DNA from: Tubulanus polymorphus
Taxonomy: Eukaryota; Nemertea; Palaeonemertea; Tubulaniformes; Tubulanidae
DNA: 64,000 bases
Direction of reading: 5' to 3'
Assembly: GCF_964204645.1 (NCBI RefSeq)
Contig: NC_134028.1
Location: 2,108,001 to 2,172,000, forward strand
In this document: positions 50,701 to 61,400 of the stretch, piece after piece
How positions within the stretch are numbered: position 1 is the first letter of the stretch
Layout of the letters: each line of letters begins with the position of its first letter
The notes under the pieces: model-generated
Told to the model about the DNA's origin: nothing
What the model saw: the letters and a program-made list of their open reading frames with translations, nothing else
Database searches by the model: none
Position numbers and translations under genes: made by a program

Positions 50701-51373
50701 AACCAAGTATCTAATTACAAGCTAGTTATTTTAATACATTTAAGATAAAGGATGAGCCGTTTTGGGAAAATAGTTGATTTAAAGAGGGTCGTTGCGCTTT
50801 GATAAATAGGGCCTCCCTAGTCGGGATCAGATGAGCCTTTGTTTAGAATTTTGAATTTGTTATCACTGAATTCCTGATAACAAGAGTGACAAATTGCGAG
50901 ATGTTGTCCAATCGCAGAAGTCTTTGATCTGATCAAAGGCTCATCTGATCTCGACTGCAAAAATTAGGGAGGCCCTGTTTACTCATTAGAAAATGAGGTT
51001 TTTAATTCTATATATATTTGGAATGATCTTTGCAACATTTTAAGCTCTACCAAAGCCGCAATACCTTCTAATTAGCTATGCCTATCGTAACTTTAGATGA
51101 TATTGTTAATCATTGGCTATTACTCATGAAGATATTTCTTCTTTTCAGCGGATGTTGCCAGTGCAGGTAATTCTTAAGAAATCCATTTCAAAATTATGAT
51201 TTGGTCGAAATAATCTAATAAATGCAAATTGTTTTCATTGTGAAATATCAATCCTTTCAGGATGGTGCAGGCTATTCTTTACGAATCCATGTAGCCCAGG
51301 ATTATGCGTTTCCAATGGTCGAGGATATTACTGCATTTGTCCCAAAGGGCACACTATCACTGGATGCCGGTAG
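44712..51373 (+). CDS. copy A: secreted kringle / vWD-C8-TIL / EGF protein
   Basis: Predicted secreted modular protein of 1,042 residues, function unknown. Exons: 44712-44787, 44919-45212, 45319-45439, 45519-45673, 45999-46031, 46278-46424, 46553-46654, 46756-47030, 47282-47453, 47625-47778, 47889-47975, 48055-48263, 48408-48581, 48680-48787, 48957-49085, 49163-49324, 49476-49628, 49768-49920, 50084-50239, 50327-50464, 51149-51166, 51261-51373. The sum is 3,129 nt, an exact multiple of three, with all phases matching. The start follows a splice acceptor two bases upstream and opens a signal peptide ([20 protein letters not shown]). Order: signal 1-20, kringle 26-118, divergent kringle about 124-215, Cys-rich modules 226-309, vWD 310-509, C8 about 539-608, TIL 609-666, EGF-like modules 667-1042. 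No membrane segment after the signal peptide. The splice after 50239 needs a GC donor. vWD-C8-TIL is typical of mucins, zonadhesins and adhesive or matrix proteins, so an extracellular coat, mucus or adhesion role is inference. Confidence 0.9.
44919..45673 (+). CDS. copy A: two kringle domains
   Basis: Exon 44919-45212 encodes a classical kringle: Cys at the start, [40 protein letters not shown], giving the six-cysteine pattern. Exons 45319-45439 and 45519-45673 together encode a second unit with the same six-Cys order ([40 protein letters not shown]). It lacks the NYCRNP and PWCYT consensus, so I call it a divergent kringle; this is moderately sure. Kringles usually bind proteins or carbohydrate. 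A short Pro-rich linker exon (45999-46031) follows. Confidence 0.85.
45711..45859. mobile_element. 149-bp MITE-like insertion in a copy A intron
   Basis: Perfect 25-bp terminal inverted repeats (agataaaaacccactatgta... at 45711-45735 and its complement at 45835-45859), with TA on both sides. Absent from the equivalent intron of copy B. Its right half holds a hammerhead-like core on the minus strand. Confidence 0.7.
45792..45834 (-). ncRNA. hammerhead-like motif inside a MITE
   Basis: On the minus strand: ACAC-CTGACGA, a stem II region, a GAtc (decayed GAAA) box, GTTAA, then GTC-GTGT. The ACAC/GTGT halves pair as stem I around the GTC cleavage triplet. The decayed GAAA box means this copy is probably inactive. 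Confidence 0.45.
46278..46654 (+). CDS. copy A: two small Cys-rich (EGF/TIL-like) modules
   Basis: Exons 46278-46424 and 46553-46654 encode two short modules with motifs [18 protein letters not shown] and [18 protein letters not shown]. The spacing C-x(5)-C-x(4)-C-x-C resembles truncated EGF or the Cys-rich linkers that precede vWD domains. The module [18 protein letters not shown] near the C-terminus (exon 50327-50464) has the same style, so this module type flanks the vWD and EGF regions. All boundaries are phase 1. Confidence 0.8.
46756..48581 (+). CDS. copy A: vWD, C8 and TIL domains
   Basis: Exons 46756-47030, 47282-47453 and 47625-47778 form the vWD domain: start motif [11 protein letters not shown] then [12 protein letters not shown], end motif [17 protein letters not shown]. 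Exons 47889-47975 and 48055-48263 form the C8 domain ([16 protein letters not shown] and VWRSATFC). Exon 48408-48581 is TIL-like ([28 protein letters not shown]). vWD-C8-TIL is the standard order in gel-forming mucins, zonadhesin and similar proteins. The intron 47454-47624 is assigned because only this choice keeps frame in both copies; see findings. Confidence 0.88.
48680..51373 (+). CDS. copy A: EGF-like repeat region
   Basis: One EGF module per exon, all phase 1-1: 48680-48787 ([16 protein letters not shown]), 48957-49085 ([11 protein letters not shown]), 49163-49324, then three near-identical modules at 49476-49628, 49768-49920 and 50084-50239 ([28 protein letters not shown]). A Cys-rich module (50327-50464), an 18-nt microexon (51149-51166, ADVASA) and a final EGF-like exon (51261-51373, [18 protein letters not shown]) end the protein at TAG 51371-51373. 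The symmetrical phases permit gain or loss of single modules without frameshift. No clear calcium-binding signature (D-x-D/N-E) was seen. Confidence 0.88.
50538..50995. mobile_element. 458-bp inverted-repeat insertion in a copy A intron
   Basis: Ends cattttctaatgagtaaata and its complement (50975-50995), about 21 bp with one mismatch. A second, inner foldback lies at 50808-50976 (gatcagatgagcctttg against its complement). A hammerhead-like core is on the minus strand at 50569-50603. Missing from the equivalent copy B intron near 61,545. Confidence 0.65.
50569..50603 (-). ncRNA. hammerhead-like motif in the 458-bp insertion
   Basis: On the minus strand: CTGATGA, a GGG-loop-CCC stem II, GAAAAC, GTTA, GTC. 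This is very close to the short-stem-III hammerhead layout known from Penelope-like elements, with one additional A after GAAA and poor stem I pairing. Confidence 0.5.
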
Positions 51374-51584
51374 AACTCCAACCATCGAATGGTGAGGTTT
51401 ACAAGTTTAATCATCTGTTTCGTTGATATTTGTTTTTTTTACTTATGCGTCTCCTTTCTTTCTAGACTATGAGAAATGCGTTCGCTTCTTGTTTTGTTCG
51501 TGATGAATAATGTGACATCAGAAAAGACTAATATCCAACAATTTCTTCTCATGTCATAAAATTAATTGTATTTGATTCATTACT

Positions 51585-51590
51585 AATAAA
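51585..51590 (+). other. candidate polyadenylation signal, copy A
   Basis: AATAAA about 210 nt after the stop codon, conserved in copy B at 62123-62128. A related stretch with the same hexamer context also occurs upstream of copy A near 42,617. Confidence 0.45.
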
Positions 51591-51907
51591 ACATAATTAC
51601 GCAAACAATGCAGAGTGTCTAAAATTCGTCCATGGTGCATTATATAGAGTTTACCCCCAATTCATCGATAACGATTCATCCCTTCTCCGGAATTCTTGTT
51701 GCTACTCGGAAGAATCTATTCATTGGTTCTGCAAGATCTGAGACACAACAAGAAAATTAGTAGTCCTATATATGGAACCAGACCTAGAGGTAAACGCGGT
51801 ACTAAGCTATAAGACAACTGCTTTTCATCACGGAACTGGTAGATGAACAGACTCCGATAATCTCAGGGCGCTAGTCCAGTATACGACATTATAGTGCGTA
51901 TGTAGAG

Positions 51908-52203
51908 TTAAGGCCCGGACACACTGGGCGATTTAGTCGGCCGACGAAATCGCCTCTGTCGCCAGCGACAGAATCGCCCAGTGTGTCCGGGTACGGCGAT
52001 CAGTCGCCTCGAGCACCGCATTAACCAGCCAATCACGGCTCTTCGATTTATTAAAGGTGGCGCTAGCAGCTGGTCATTTCAAAATAAGCGGCGCTGTTCG
52101 TCGATTTCGTCGGCCGACGAAATCGCCCAGTGTGTCCGGGTCTGTCGGCGATCAAATCGGTTATCAAATCGGCGGCGATTCGTCCAGTGTGTCCGCGGCT
52201 TTA
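51908..52203. mobile_element. MITE-like element downstream of copy A
   Basis: Inverted ends read ggcccggacacactgggcga and, complemented, gccgcggacacactggacga. The same cgaaatcgcccagtgtgtcc word recurs inside. It is not found after copy B, where similarity stops at 62,393. Type not assigned. Confidence 0.55.
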
Positions 52204-53589
52204 CACTGCGTTATTCGATCAGTGTTCACTGGAGTTGACCGTTGACAGTCGACACAAAAAACGACGAGAACAGATCGCAACCTGTCAACCCGTCAACGAG
52301 AACGAGAAGTACCTATGACAGTTTTTTTCAACCCCTTTAACTACCATTTGTGTTCATAATCTTCATTGTCTCTCATAAATCCATTGCGTATTATGAAGTT
52401 GCGGATTATTTGGATGATATTGGTATTTCCAAACACGGCCCAAGTCCAATGTACGGCATTATATTGCAACGTGTAGAGATATTTTTGGAGTAACGCACTA
52501 TGATGTCGTATACTGGATTTAGCGACGGTATTGGAAACATTTATTGTGATTCTGTATCATTATGTTGCACTTTTTTTGCCAACCTTTTTGCAAAATTCTG
52601 TTTTAATCTGGAATATTTACATTTCCGTCATTTCTGTAAATAAATTACCTCTTATCAAAGAATCGCACAATCTTCTTAATTTTGCTGCAAATTTAATTCG
52701 GCGTTTTATTCTCACGAAGCAAGAGGTATCATAATATCATGTTTTTCTATCACCGGTTTGCCTATGACTATAACGACTACTTGAATATACAATATCAATT
52801 GTATTCCACTAAAATGAATTCAATCATAACATCTCGTCAATTTCTCTTTCAACAATCTACAAATTTATTAAACTTATCTATTCGTTGAGGGTCCAGTGTT
52901 CCATTAAATGAAACAAGAATCAATACGTTCTCATGGAAAAACGCCGATTTTACTTGATATCCAAATAAAAATTTTGGAATCGCGTACATACATTTAGAAT
53001 ATCACATTCGCCACGGACGTTTACAGTACAGATAGTAAAGAAAGCATTCAAATAATCATATGAAACTAATTAGTACAAATATCATCAATCATTTGCTGCC
53101 CAGTGTGCCTCTCATTCGCGTCATTTTTCATAGAAAATGCGTAATTTAGTAAATCGTGTATTGCTCCAGCTTGCTGGGCGTCATTATCTTGAACTGGAGG
53201 CATAGAGGAAGACTCAACAGATCGCCTATCTTGGTCATAATAATACGAAATAAAATTAAGTTGTGACTAACTGCTGATCCACTACCAGAATAAAATTACC
53301 AGAGTTTATGTGGTGTTATTTAATTATGGGGCAACATAGAGACGTGTTTGTTTGTTATATAATTACTTTGTTTATGTAATCGTAATTAATATCTGTCTGA
53401 CAGTTCTGACCGCGTCACAGTTTCTACGTCCTGGTATGTCTGAGACCAAGGGTAGAATATGGGGTGAGTTTAATTTAAAAAAAGATTTGTTTAGGATAGA
53501 AAGTCTGGGTCGAAGTTAGGCTCGACAGTCGGATTCGGAGCTCCTTTTGCTTCGTGAAATCTACGGGCCGAATATTGAGTCGGTGCTCG

Positions 53590-54720
53590 AATCAATAAAT
53601 ACAGATCGTCTGTCAATCGTGGAGTCACTATTTACTATATTCTGGATATTTCGATGAAGTTATCGGAACAACGCATGGGACGTGTAAGAAAGCGAAGCCG
53701 ACCTACCTGCTCTTCTCTTTCAATTGCTCTATTTCAACGCTTTCGATAGAACATAAAGTCTAAAAGCTGAATTATGAAAGAAACACGTACAGTCGAACCT
53801 CGCTAGTACGATGCCAGTGGGAAATAAAAAGTCATCGTAGTAACCGAATTTCGTATTAACCATTCAATAAAAACAATTCCATATTACCTCAACATACTAA
53901 CAAACAACCTTTAAGGAAATTTATTGCACGTGTGGTCAGCGCCACCACGCAATAGATAGCTTAGACGACACATCAATAATGCGGATGAGTTCAACTTTAA
54001 AAAAAAAGTGGTAACTCATTATGGACCATCACACTAAGCGTGTTTATTTACTATAGAAATGAATAGGAGATCGTAGATTTTATATCGTATTAACGTGATC
54101 GGACATATTTTCATAGGTAAAGCCGGGAACTCTTAAATTTCTCGTATTACTGAGGTTTTCGTTGTAAGCCGAATCCGTACAAACGAGGTTCGACTGTACC
54201 ACTTTACGTAATGCGTATTTTCAGTATCGTTAAAATGTGCTAAAGGCTGAGTAATTGGTAGGCTACTCGACTAATTAGCGATATATAGCGATATCAATAC
54301 GAAGATTTTGTATGATATTCCATCCTATCACCGACACTACTATAACGTAAGGAGATTCAATAAGACGAATCGGATCAATAAATACAGATCGTCTATCAAT
54401 CATGGAGGCACTATTTACTATATTCTGGATATTTGGGTGAAGTTATCGGAACGACGGATCGACGTATAAGAGAGCGAAGCCGACCTACCTGCTCTTCTCT
54501 TTAAATTGCTCTATTTCAATTACTTTCAATTGAGCATCATATCTAAAAAAATGAATTACGAAAGAAACGTAAAGGGGAGCTATGCACTAAATGTGCTAAA
54601 GGCTGAGTAATTAGTAGGCTACTCGATTAGCTATATATAGCGATATTAATACGAAGATTTATTATATGATATTACATCCTATCACCGACACTACTATAAC
54701 GTAAGGAGATTCAAAACCAG
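53590..54720 (+). repeat. local tandem duplication in the copy B upstream region
   Basis: The stretch with gtcactatttactatattct and aatgtgctaaaggctgagta occurs twice before copy B (about 53,590-53,770 plus 54,230-54,360, and 54,380-54,560 plus 54,590-54,720) but once before copy A (about 43,660-43,980). One of the two repeats was then split by the pogo-like element. Confidence 0.65.
53790..54196. mobile_element. pogo/Tigger-like MITE upstream of copy B
   Basis: 407 bp with ends CAGTCGAACCTCG and CGAGGTTCGACTG, flanked by TA on both sides (53788-53789, 54197-54198). CAGT-GAACCTC termini and TA duplications are typical of pogo/Tigger MITEs (family knowledge). The matching site before copy A reads through uninterrupted (gaaacataaagg). 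No transposase is encoded. Confidence 0.75.
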
Positions 54721-55011
54721 CCCAGTAATCGTTTTGCATTCAACAAAATTCGATTAACCCCTTCATTAATTGTTAAAACAACAGCAAGAACCTTCATTTA
54801 CACAACTATCCAGCCAAAGAAGATTGTGGATTCGATTCGTATCGATTTGGCTGTTTAAGTTGATTCCTTAATCGATGGCTCTTAACGCGTATATGAGAGA
54901 AGTAATAATATAGAAATAATAATATCATATAAGTGGTGAAATAGTTATTTGAAAACTCTCCAGATTATCATTAATATGACAGGTGTTAAACCAAAACCAC
55001 ATCGAATATTA

Positions 55012-55074
55012 TATATAAACAGGCTTTGAGAGATGTAAAATCGTCTCATTCTTTCAACGTGAACGATTTGAAAA
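55012..55074 (+). promoter_or_regulatory. predicted core promoter and 5' UTR exon, copy B
   Basis: TATATAAA at 55012-55019 is followed by a donor GTAAGT at 55075. The acceptor ends at 55442, just before ATG 55445. Same layout as copy A, so both duplicates appear to carry their own promoter. Confidence 0.5.
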
Positions 55075-55444
55075 GTAAGTTCAAACAATTATCATTTTTC
55101 ATCTTAGGTATCTCACGTTCGATCTTATCACTCGAATTGGAAATGATAACGGCGGTAGTATTAGATTTTCACTCCTACCTTCCTGGTTACGAGGCATGTA
55201 TCACTCAAACGTACCGGTATAGAACAGAAATCAAGAACTCTGGTTTTTTTTAAGAAGAAAGCCTTACTTTTTCGATGAACCGAATGCAAAATAAATACAA
55301 GTAGATTTAAGTGCACTATATATGTATCTAGTAAACTCAGCTATACGGCTAACAAACTATCTTATTTTATAGAATACTCACCAATATTCTCACTCATGAA
55401 ACTGAAAGTTATACACTGAAATAGGATCAATTTTCTTTATAGAA

Positions 55445-58400
55445 ATGATGTGGAAATTCCTTTGTTCTGTTGTTTTTGCCTTTTGCTGTGTTGAACTGAT
55501 TTCATCACAAAACCCAACAAGTAACGTATCTTTATGTGAAACATTTCAAGTACATATAGAATATTTGATAATGAAATACAAAAGATTGAACTTTTTCTTT
55601 CACAAATCTTGATAACATTTCTTTGTCAGCATGTAAGAACACTGATGAAGGGACAGCATACCAGGGCACGAAGTCTACGACCTTTTCTGGCAGAACTTGT
55701 GACTTTTGGTCAAACCATCCCGGTTCTTACTCGTTCCCAGCGGGTGAAACGGCGACGAGTGCTCGAAACTACTGTCGTAATCCCGGAGCAGTTCAGGATA
55801 CCAGAAAAGTAGTCGGAAAGTACACCAATCCCATGCGAGCGGGACCTTGGTGTTATACAACTGATGCGTATGTGTGGGATTATTGTGACATCCCAAAATG
55901 CGGTGAAGCTCCTCGAGATCCTGGTGAGTAAATGTATTAATACAAAAATACATTCGTATTTTGGGAGCGACTAAAATTTCGCCTAAAAAGAATGCAACTA
56001 ACACAATGATATTCTACAGGTGTTAACTGTCACATATACCTCGCCCCGTACAAGACCTACACATATAATGGATCGCTTAGTGTCGCCAACACCGGTCAGA
56101 AATGTGTCTATGCTCCTAGGCTGGAAGCATTTCGACCAGCTATGGGGTATGTATCAGTATGCACTGATTTCTCATGATATCATAAATCTGAATTGGCCTG
56201 AAGTTTTATACTTGTCCTGTCTTGTAGGAGAGCAATAAAGACGGAAATCAAACGAGGCGATCGATGTTACTTCTACAAAAGCCAGAGGCAGAGGATGATG
56301 GGATGCTGGGTTTATGAAGGAGATACCGCAACCGATGTAGTCGCGTTTAAATTTAGACCTTGCACATTTCCAGTTAGTTGTCGTAAGTTCGATGGTTACT
56401 AGCCTATCGATCAGAGGCATATAACACGATTAGGTTCAACGCTTAATATTTACTTGCAAGAAAAAAACATGGAATACGCGAATTGATATACGATTTCCGA
56501 TATCCTCTGTCGCTATGAGGTTGCGTATGGAAATCTTCGAATATCTTTGATTTTAACGGAATGAATTAAATCTAGAAAAGCTACTACCGGTTAATATACT
56601 GGGACCGGTTTTATAGACTGGTATCAACTTCAACCCGGGGGCTAACTTAATTCATTGTCAATCGAGTTAACCGTCGGGTTAAAGATAATTCCAGTCTATA
56701 AAACCGGGCCCAGAATTTTACTATCTCCATTATTTCAGGTAAATACGTCCCTCCAACTCCAACACCTCGACCAAATCCTGGAGGAGGTAACATTGGCTCT
56801 ATTTTTTATTTTATCTACTTGATATATTTCAATATTGAATAGATTTATGAATGTGCATATTGAGGTGCATATTTCCCATCCAAACATATTTCCCTATGCT
56901 CAAGCGCATCTGTGTCATTGCATAACAGATTGCTGTTAATTTTCATTTAGAAGATTCATCATAAAATGCCTGACACCGTTTATTTTACCTCTTAGGCGAT
57001 CCATATATTCTTACTATTCAATTGATTTAATCCAATTTCAGGTACTGGATGCCAACCCGCTTGCTCGGATCGTCAAAGCTGCGTCAATAATATTTGTCAG
57101 TGCAAAACAGGATTAGTAACCAGTGGAACGACGTGTTTATGTCCCTCGGTAAATCTTTACTGGGACACAACTACGTTAACTTGCCAGCGTAAGTGCAACA
57201 AACTCATAATGTCCATCTGCTTGAAATTTTACCACATTCACCGCATAGAAATTAATTTGCCATTGATTAAACATCAGAATAATTTCATGTTGCATCAATT
57301 ATTTCTACGTTTAAAGCTGCGTGTCAAGGTCGTTGCAAAGATAGGGAGATATGCGTGAATGGAAATACTTGTGAGTGTGTAACTGGATTCAATAGATCTC
57401 CAAGCGGAATCTGTGAACGTGAGTTCATACGAAGATACTGTTTCAAATTCAACTGCATCGAAATGTCACATAAACCTCTTAAATAACGCAATAAGATTAT
57501 TGTTGTTTTTCATTTTACAGCTCCTCCTACAACATGTCAGAAAATATGTAGAGCGTATGGCGATCCGCATTTCCTATCATTCGATGGGTTGCGTTTCAGT
57601 TTTCATGGCTCTTGCACATATATACTAGCAGAATACAATGTACCAGGATCAACCTGTCGGTTCAGAATCTCATTGAGAAGTGTTAGAGCTACACCGAGTG
57701 CTGCTGTTACCTTTTCAACCGTTCTCATGTTTGAATCGCTCACACCAGGACAAACATTTTCGACTCGATTCAACCGAATTTCTAAGGAATTAATGGTAAG
57801 CTTCTGTTATCGCCGATTTTATCATTATCTTTTGATGGCAAAATCTGAGAAGTGAATCTCGTTTAATTGGATGGCTTAATGAAGACGTCTGCTAAAATAT
57901 TAATCGATTTAGTTATTGTTGAACTATTGAATGCTATTACTGAAAGGAAGTATGTATTACGATTCTATTTGATTATACTGTGGCTTATTGCAAAATCGAT
58001 AGCACATGTGATTTCGGATTCGACACATATTTTCACTCATTTTCAGATCAATAATAAATTGTCTTCAAGTCCATATGTTGGATTACCCGGTGATTACCAG
58101 GTTGGTTATGAATTGGGAATGTTTTTTGTGAGAAGTGCTCAATGCAGTATTGATGTCACACTCAGATATTATTCACTGATCATACAGCTCGGAAAAGCAA
58201 CTGTAAATACCTACGCAGGTATTACATTACGAATGTTCCTTATTCTAGACACTAGAAAATCGTTCCACAGTTCTGACTATATTTCATTTTGAACCTCTCA
58301 AAGTGAACGGAACTTTAAATCATTCTGTGTCCTTTAAAGTAACATGTCAGTGGGATAATGGAAAGTAATCATTTTCAATCCGTACACTTAGGTAATCTGA

Positions 58401-61400
58401 TTGGTCTATGCGGTAACTGTGACGGAAATAAAACTAACGACCTCGATAATTGTTCACAAGGCACGAAGACGATCGGTTCTATAGGAAGAACGACATTAAG
58501 GGATTCCTGTTTAGCGAGCGATGCAGAATTATCATTAAGGCGCAGGTATTGTGAACGAGTGATTATCATAAAGATAATGGCACATTAAAGCACTCCATAT
58601 AAATTTGTAAATAAGTAATTAAATTTTTTGCTATATTCCAACTCATACATTTCAGTTGCGTAAAACCGACACCTCCAGTTACCTGCGAAAAAAGTATCCT
58701 TGATGCATTGGGATCGGACAAACAAAAATGCGCTCTGTTGAAGTATGTTCTAACCAAATATATTTTTCTTGTTCTACACATTATATAGCAAGTGATTTGA
58801 AAATAATTCTGTTAATTTAAGGTTATCACCGGGCCCATTCGCCCAGTGTTTGGCTAGTGGCGTGGTGGACGTTGCGCCATTTTTCGAATCATGTAAAGCC
58901 GACGCGTGTTACACACAAGCAGATATAAACAAACAACAAGAAATAATTTGCGCGAGTCTTAGCACATTTGAGGTGAAATGTAGAAAGGCTGGGTTTACAA
59001 CTGATGTTTGGAGATCAGCAACTTTCTGTCGTTAGTATCCAACATAAATGTACATGTGTTATGATTTATGTAAAAATACATGCGATAAGACCGTCCTTCT
59101 ACAACAAACATGATAGATAGAAATCATATTTCCCTAGGACCAACTTTTTCAATATTTGTTATTTCTGTTACAGCACCACCTGTATGCCCACAAAATTCAC
59201 ATTACGACCATAATGCTGTTACCCCTCGACCAACATGCACACAACCGTTCCAATACCATGCAGCAAACGCCGTCAAATTACCATCGTGTATTTGCGACGA
59301 TGGGTACATGCTTTCTGGACAAATATGTATTCTCAAATCAAAATGTGGTATGTATCAATTTCAAAAAGGGACAAAAATATATATTGTTTCTATACTTACA
59401 GATTCTTTTATATAAACGTCAATAATTACTTAATTCAACATTACAGATGTATGTGCGAAGTCTCAGTGTAAAAATGGTGGAATTTGTGAACCACAGAACA
59501 GTGGTTACAGATGTATCTGTCAAAAAGACTATACAGGACAGTACTGTGAAAACGGTAAGGTTATCAGTCTGATTTTATTATTAGTGCAATTAGTTCATAT
59601 AGACGAAACGTGGTTAAGAATTTTCATTTTAGATTTTCTAATAAAATATGGTAAAAATTTGATTTTCTTTATGAACTGTTTTCAATTTCTAAGAAAAAGG
59701 AAATTGAAACCATGATACGTTTTTTCACAGGTCCTGGTAATTTGTGTGATCCAAATCCATGCAATGGTGGGGTGTGCCAGATTGATCCATATGGTGAAGT
59801 AGTTTGCCAATGTCCAGAGTCCCTTACTGGAGAAAGATGTACGATGCCAGTACCTGTTGGTAAGTAATGAAATAGCACTTGCCCACTTTTAGAATAACTA
59901 AGAAAATCATCATACAGGTTTTATTCTTTAGATCCCTGTTCGCCAAACCCTTGTAAAAATGGTTTGTGCACAATCCTGCTGGTAAATGGCGTTCCGAACA
60001 CATACATTTGCAGCTGCGATCCGGATTATACTGGGGATCAATGTCAATGCGGCCCTAATGAAACCTACAACGCAAACACTGGTACATGTGTCAGTAAGTA
60101 TACCAGTATCTGAAAAAGGAAATTGAAAATTTTCATCCATACAAATTTATTTGTGCACTAACTTAGTAGCGTTTATTAGCCATTGCATAATAGATTGCTG
60201 TTTATTTGATTCAGGAGTATTATCATAAAATGCTTGACACCGTTTGTTCAATATTTAAGGTAATCCATGCTCGACAAACCCATGTGGCTCCAATGGACAA
60301 TGTGTTCAATCTGGAGCAGGTTACACTTGTAACTGTAATGCTGGTTTTACCGGTGATCAATGTCAATGTGGCCCTAATACACCTTACAATGCTAACACCC
60401 GTACATGTGTCAGTAAGTATACCGATATCTGAATAAAGTAATTGATAAGAAAAAAGAAATATCAGGAATGGCCACAACATCATGGCTATCGCTGATAATT
60501 GCACTAAGATTTAACATGAAATGTCTGAAATCATTTGTTTTACATTTTAGGTAATCCATGCTCTTCAAACCCATGTGGTACCAATGGACAATGTGTTCAA
60601 TCTGCAGCAGGTTACACTTGTAACTGTAATGCGGGTTTTACTGGTGATCAATGTCAATGTGGCCCTAATACACCTTACAACGCAAACACTCGTACATGTG
60701 TCAGTAAGTATACCAGTATCTGAATGAAATAATTGATGAGAAAATATTCCATGCACACATATTTTCCTGTTAATACCGCTAACAAGCCATTACATAACAG
60801 ATTGATGTTAATTTGATTCAGAAGATTCATCATAAAATGCTTGACACCGTTTGTTCAATATTTTAGGTAATCCATGCTCAGCAAACCCATGTGGCTCCAA
60901 TGGACAATGTGTTCAATCTGGAGCAGGTTACACTTGTAACTGTAATGCTGGTTTTACTGGTGATCAATGTCAATGTGGCCCTAACACACCTTACAATGCT
61001 AACACTCGTGCATGTGTCAGTAAGTATACCAGTATCTGAACAAAATAATTGATAAGAAAAAAAATTATCAGGAATGGCCACAACATCATGGCTATCGCTG
61101 TTAATTTCACAAAGATTTGATATGAAATGTCTGAAATTGTTTGTTTTACTTTTTAGGTAATCCATGCTCGGCTAACCCATGTGGTACCAATGGACAATGT
61201 GTTCAATCTGGAGCAGGTTATACTTGTAACTGTAATGCGGGTTTTACCGGTGATCAATGTCAATGTGGCCCTAATGAACCTTACGACGCTAACACTCGCG
61301 CATGCAAATCAGGTGAATCATTTTCTGTCCGACAAATATTCATATGTTAAACATTTGCAAAATAAGAAATATTTTCCTAACCTCATTGAGTTCTTACAGT

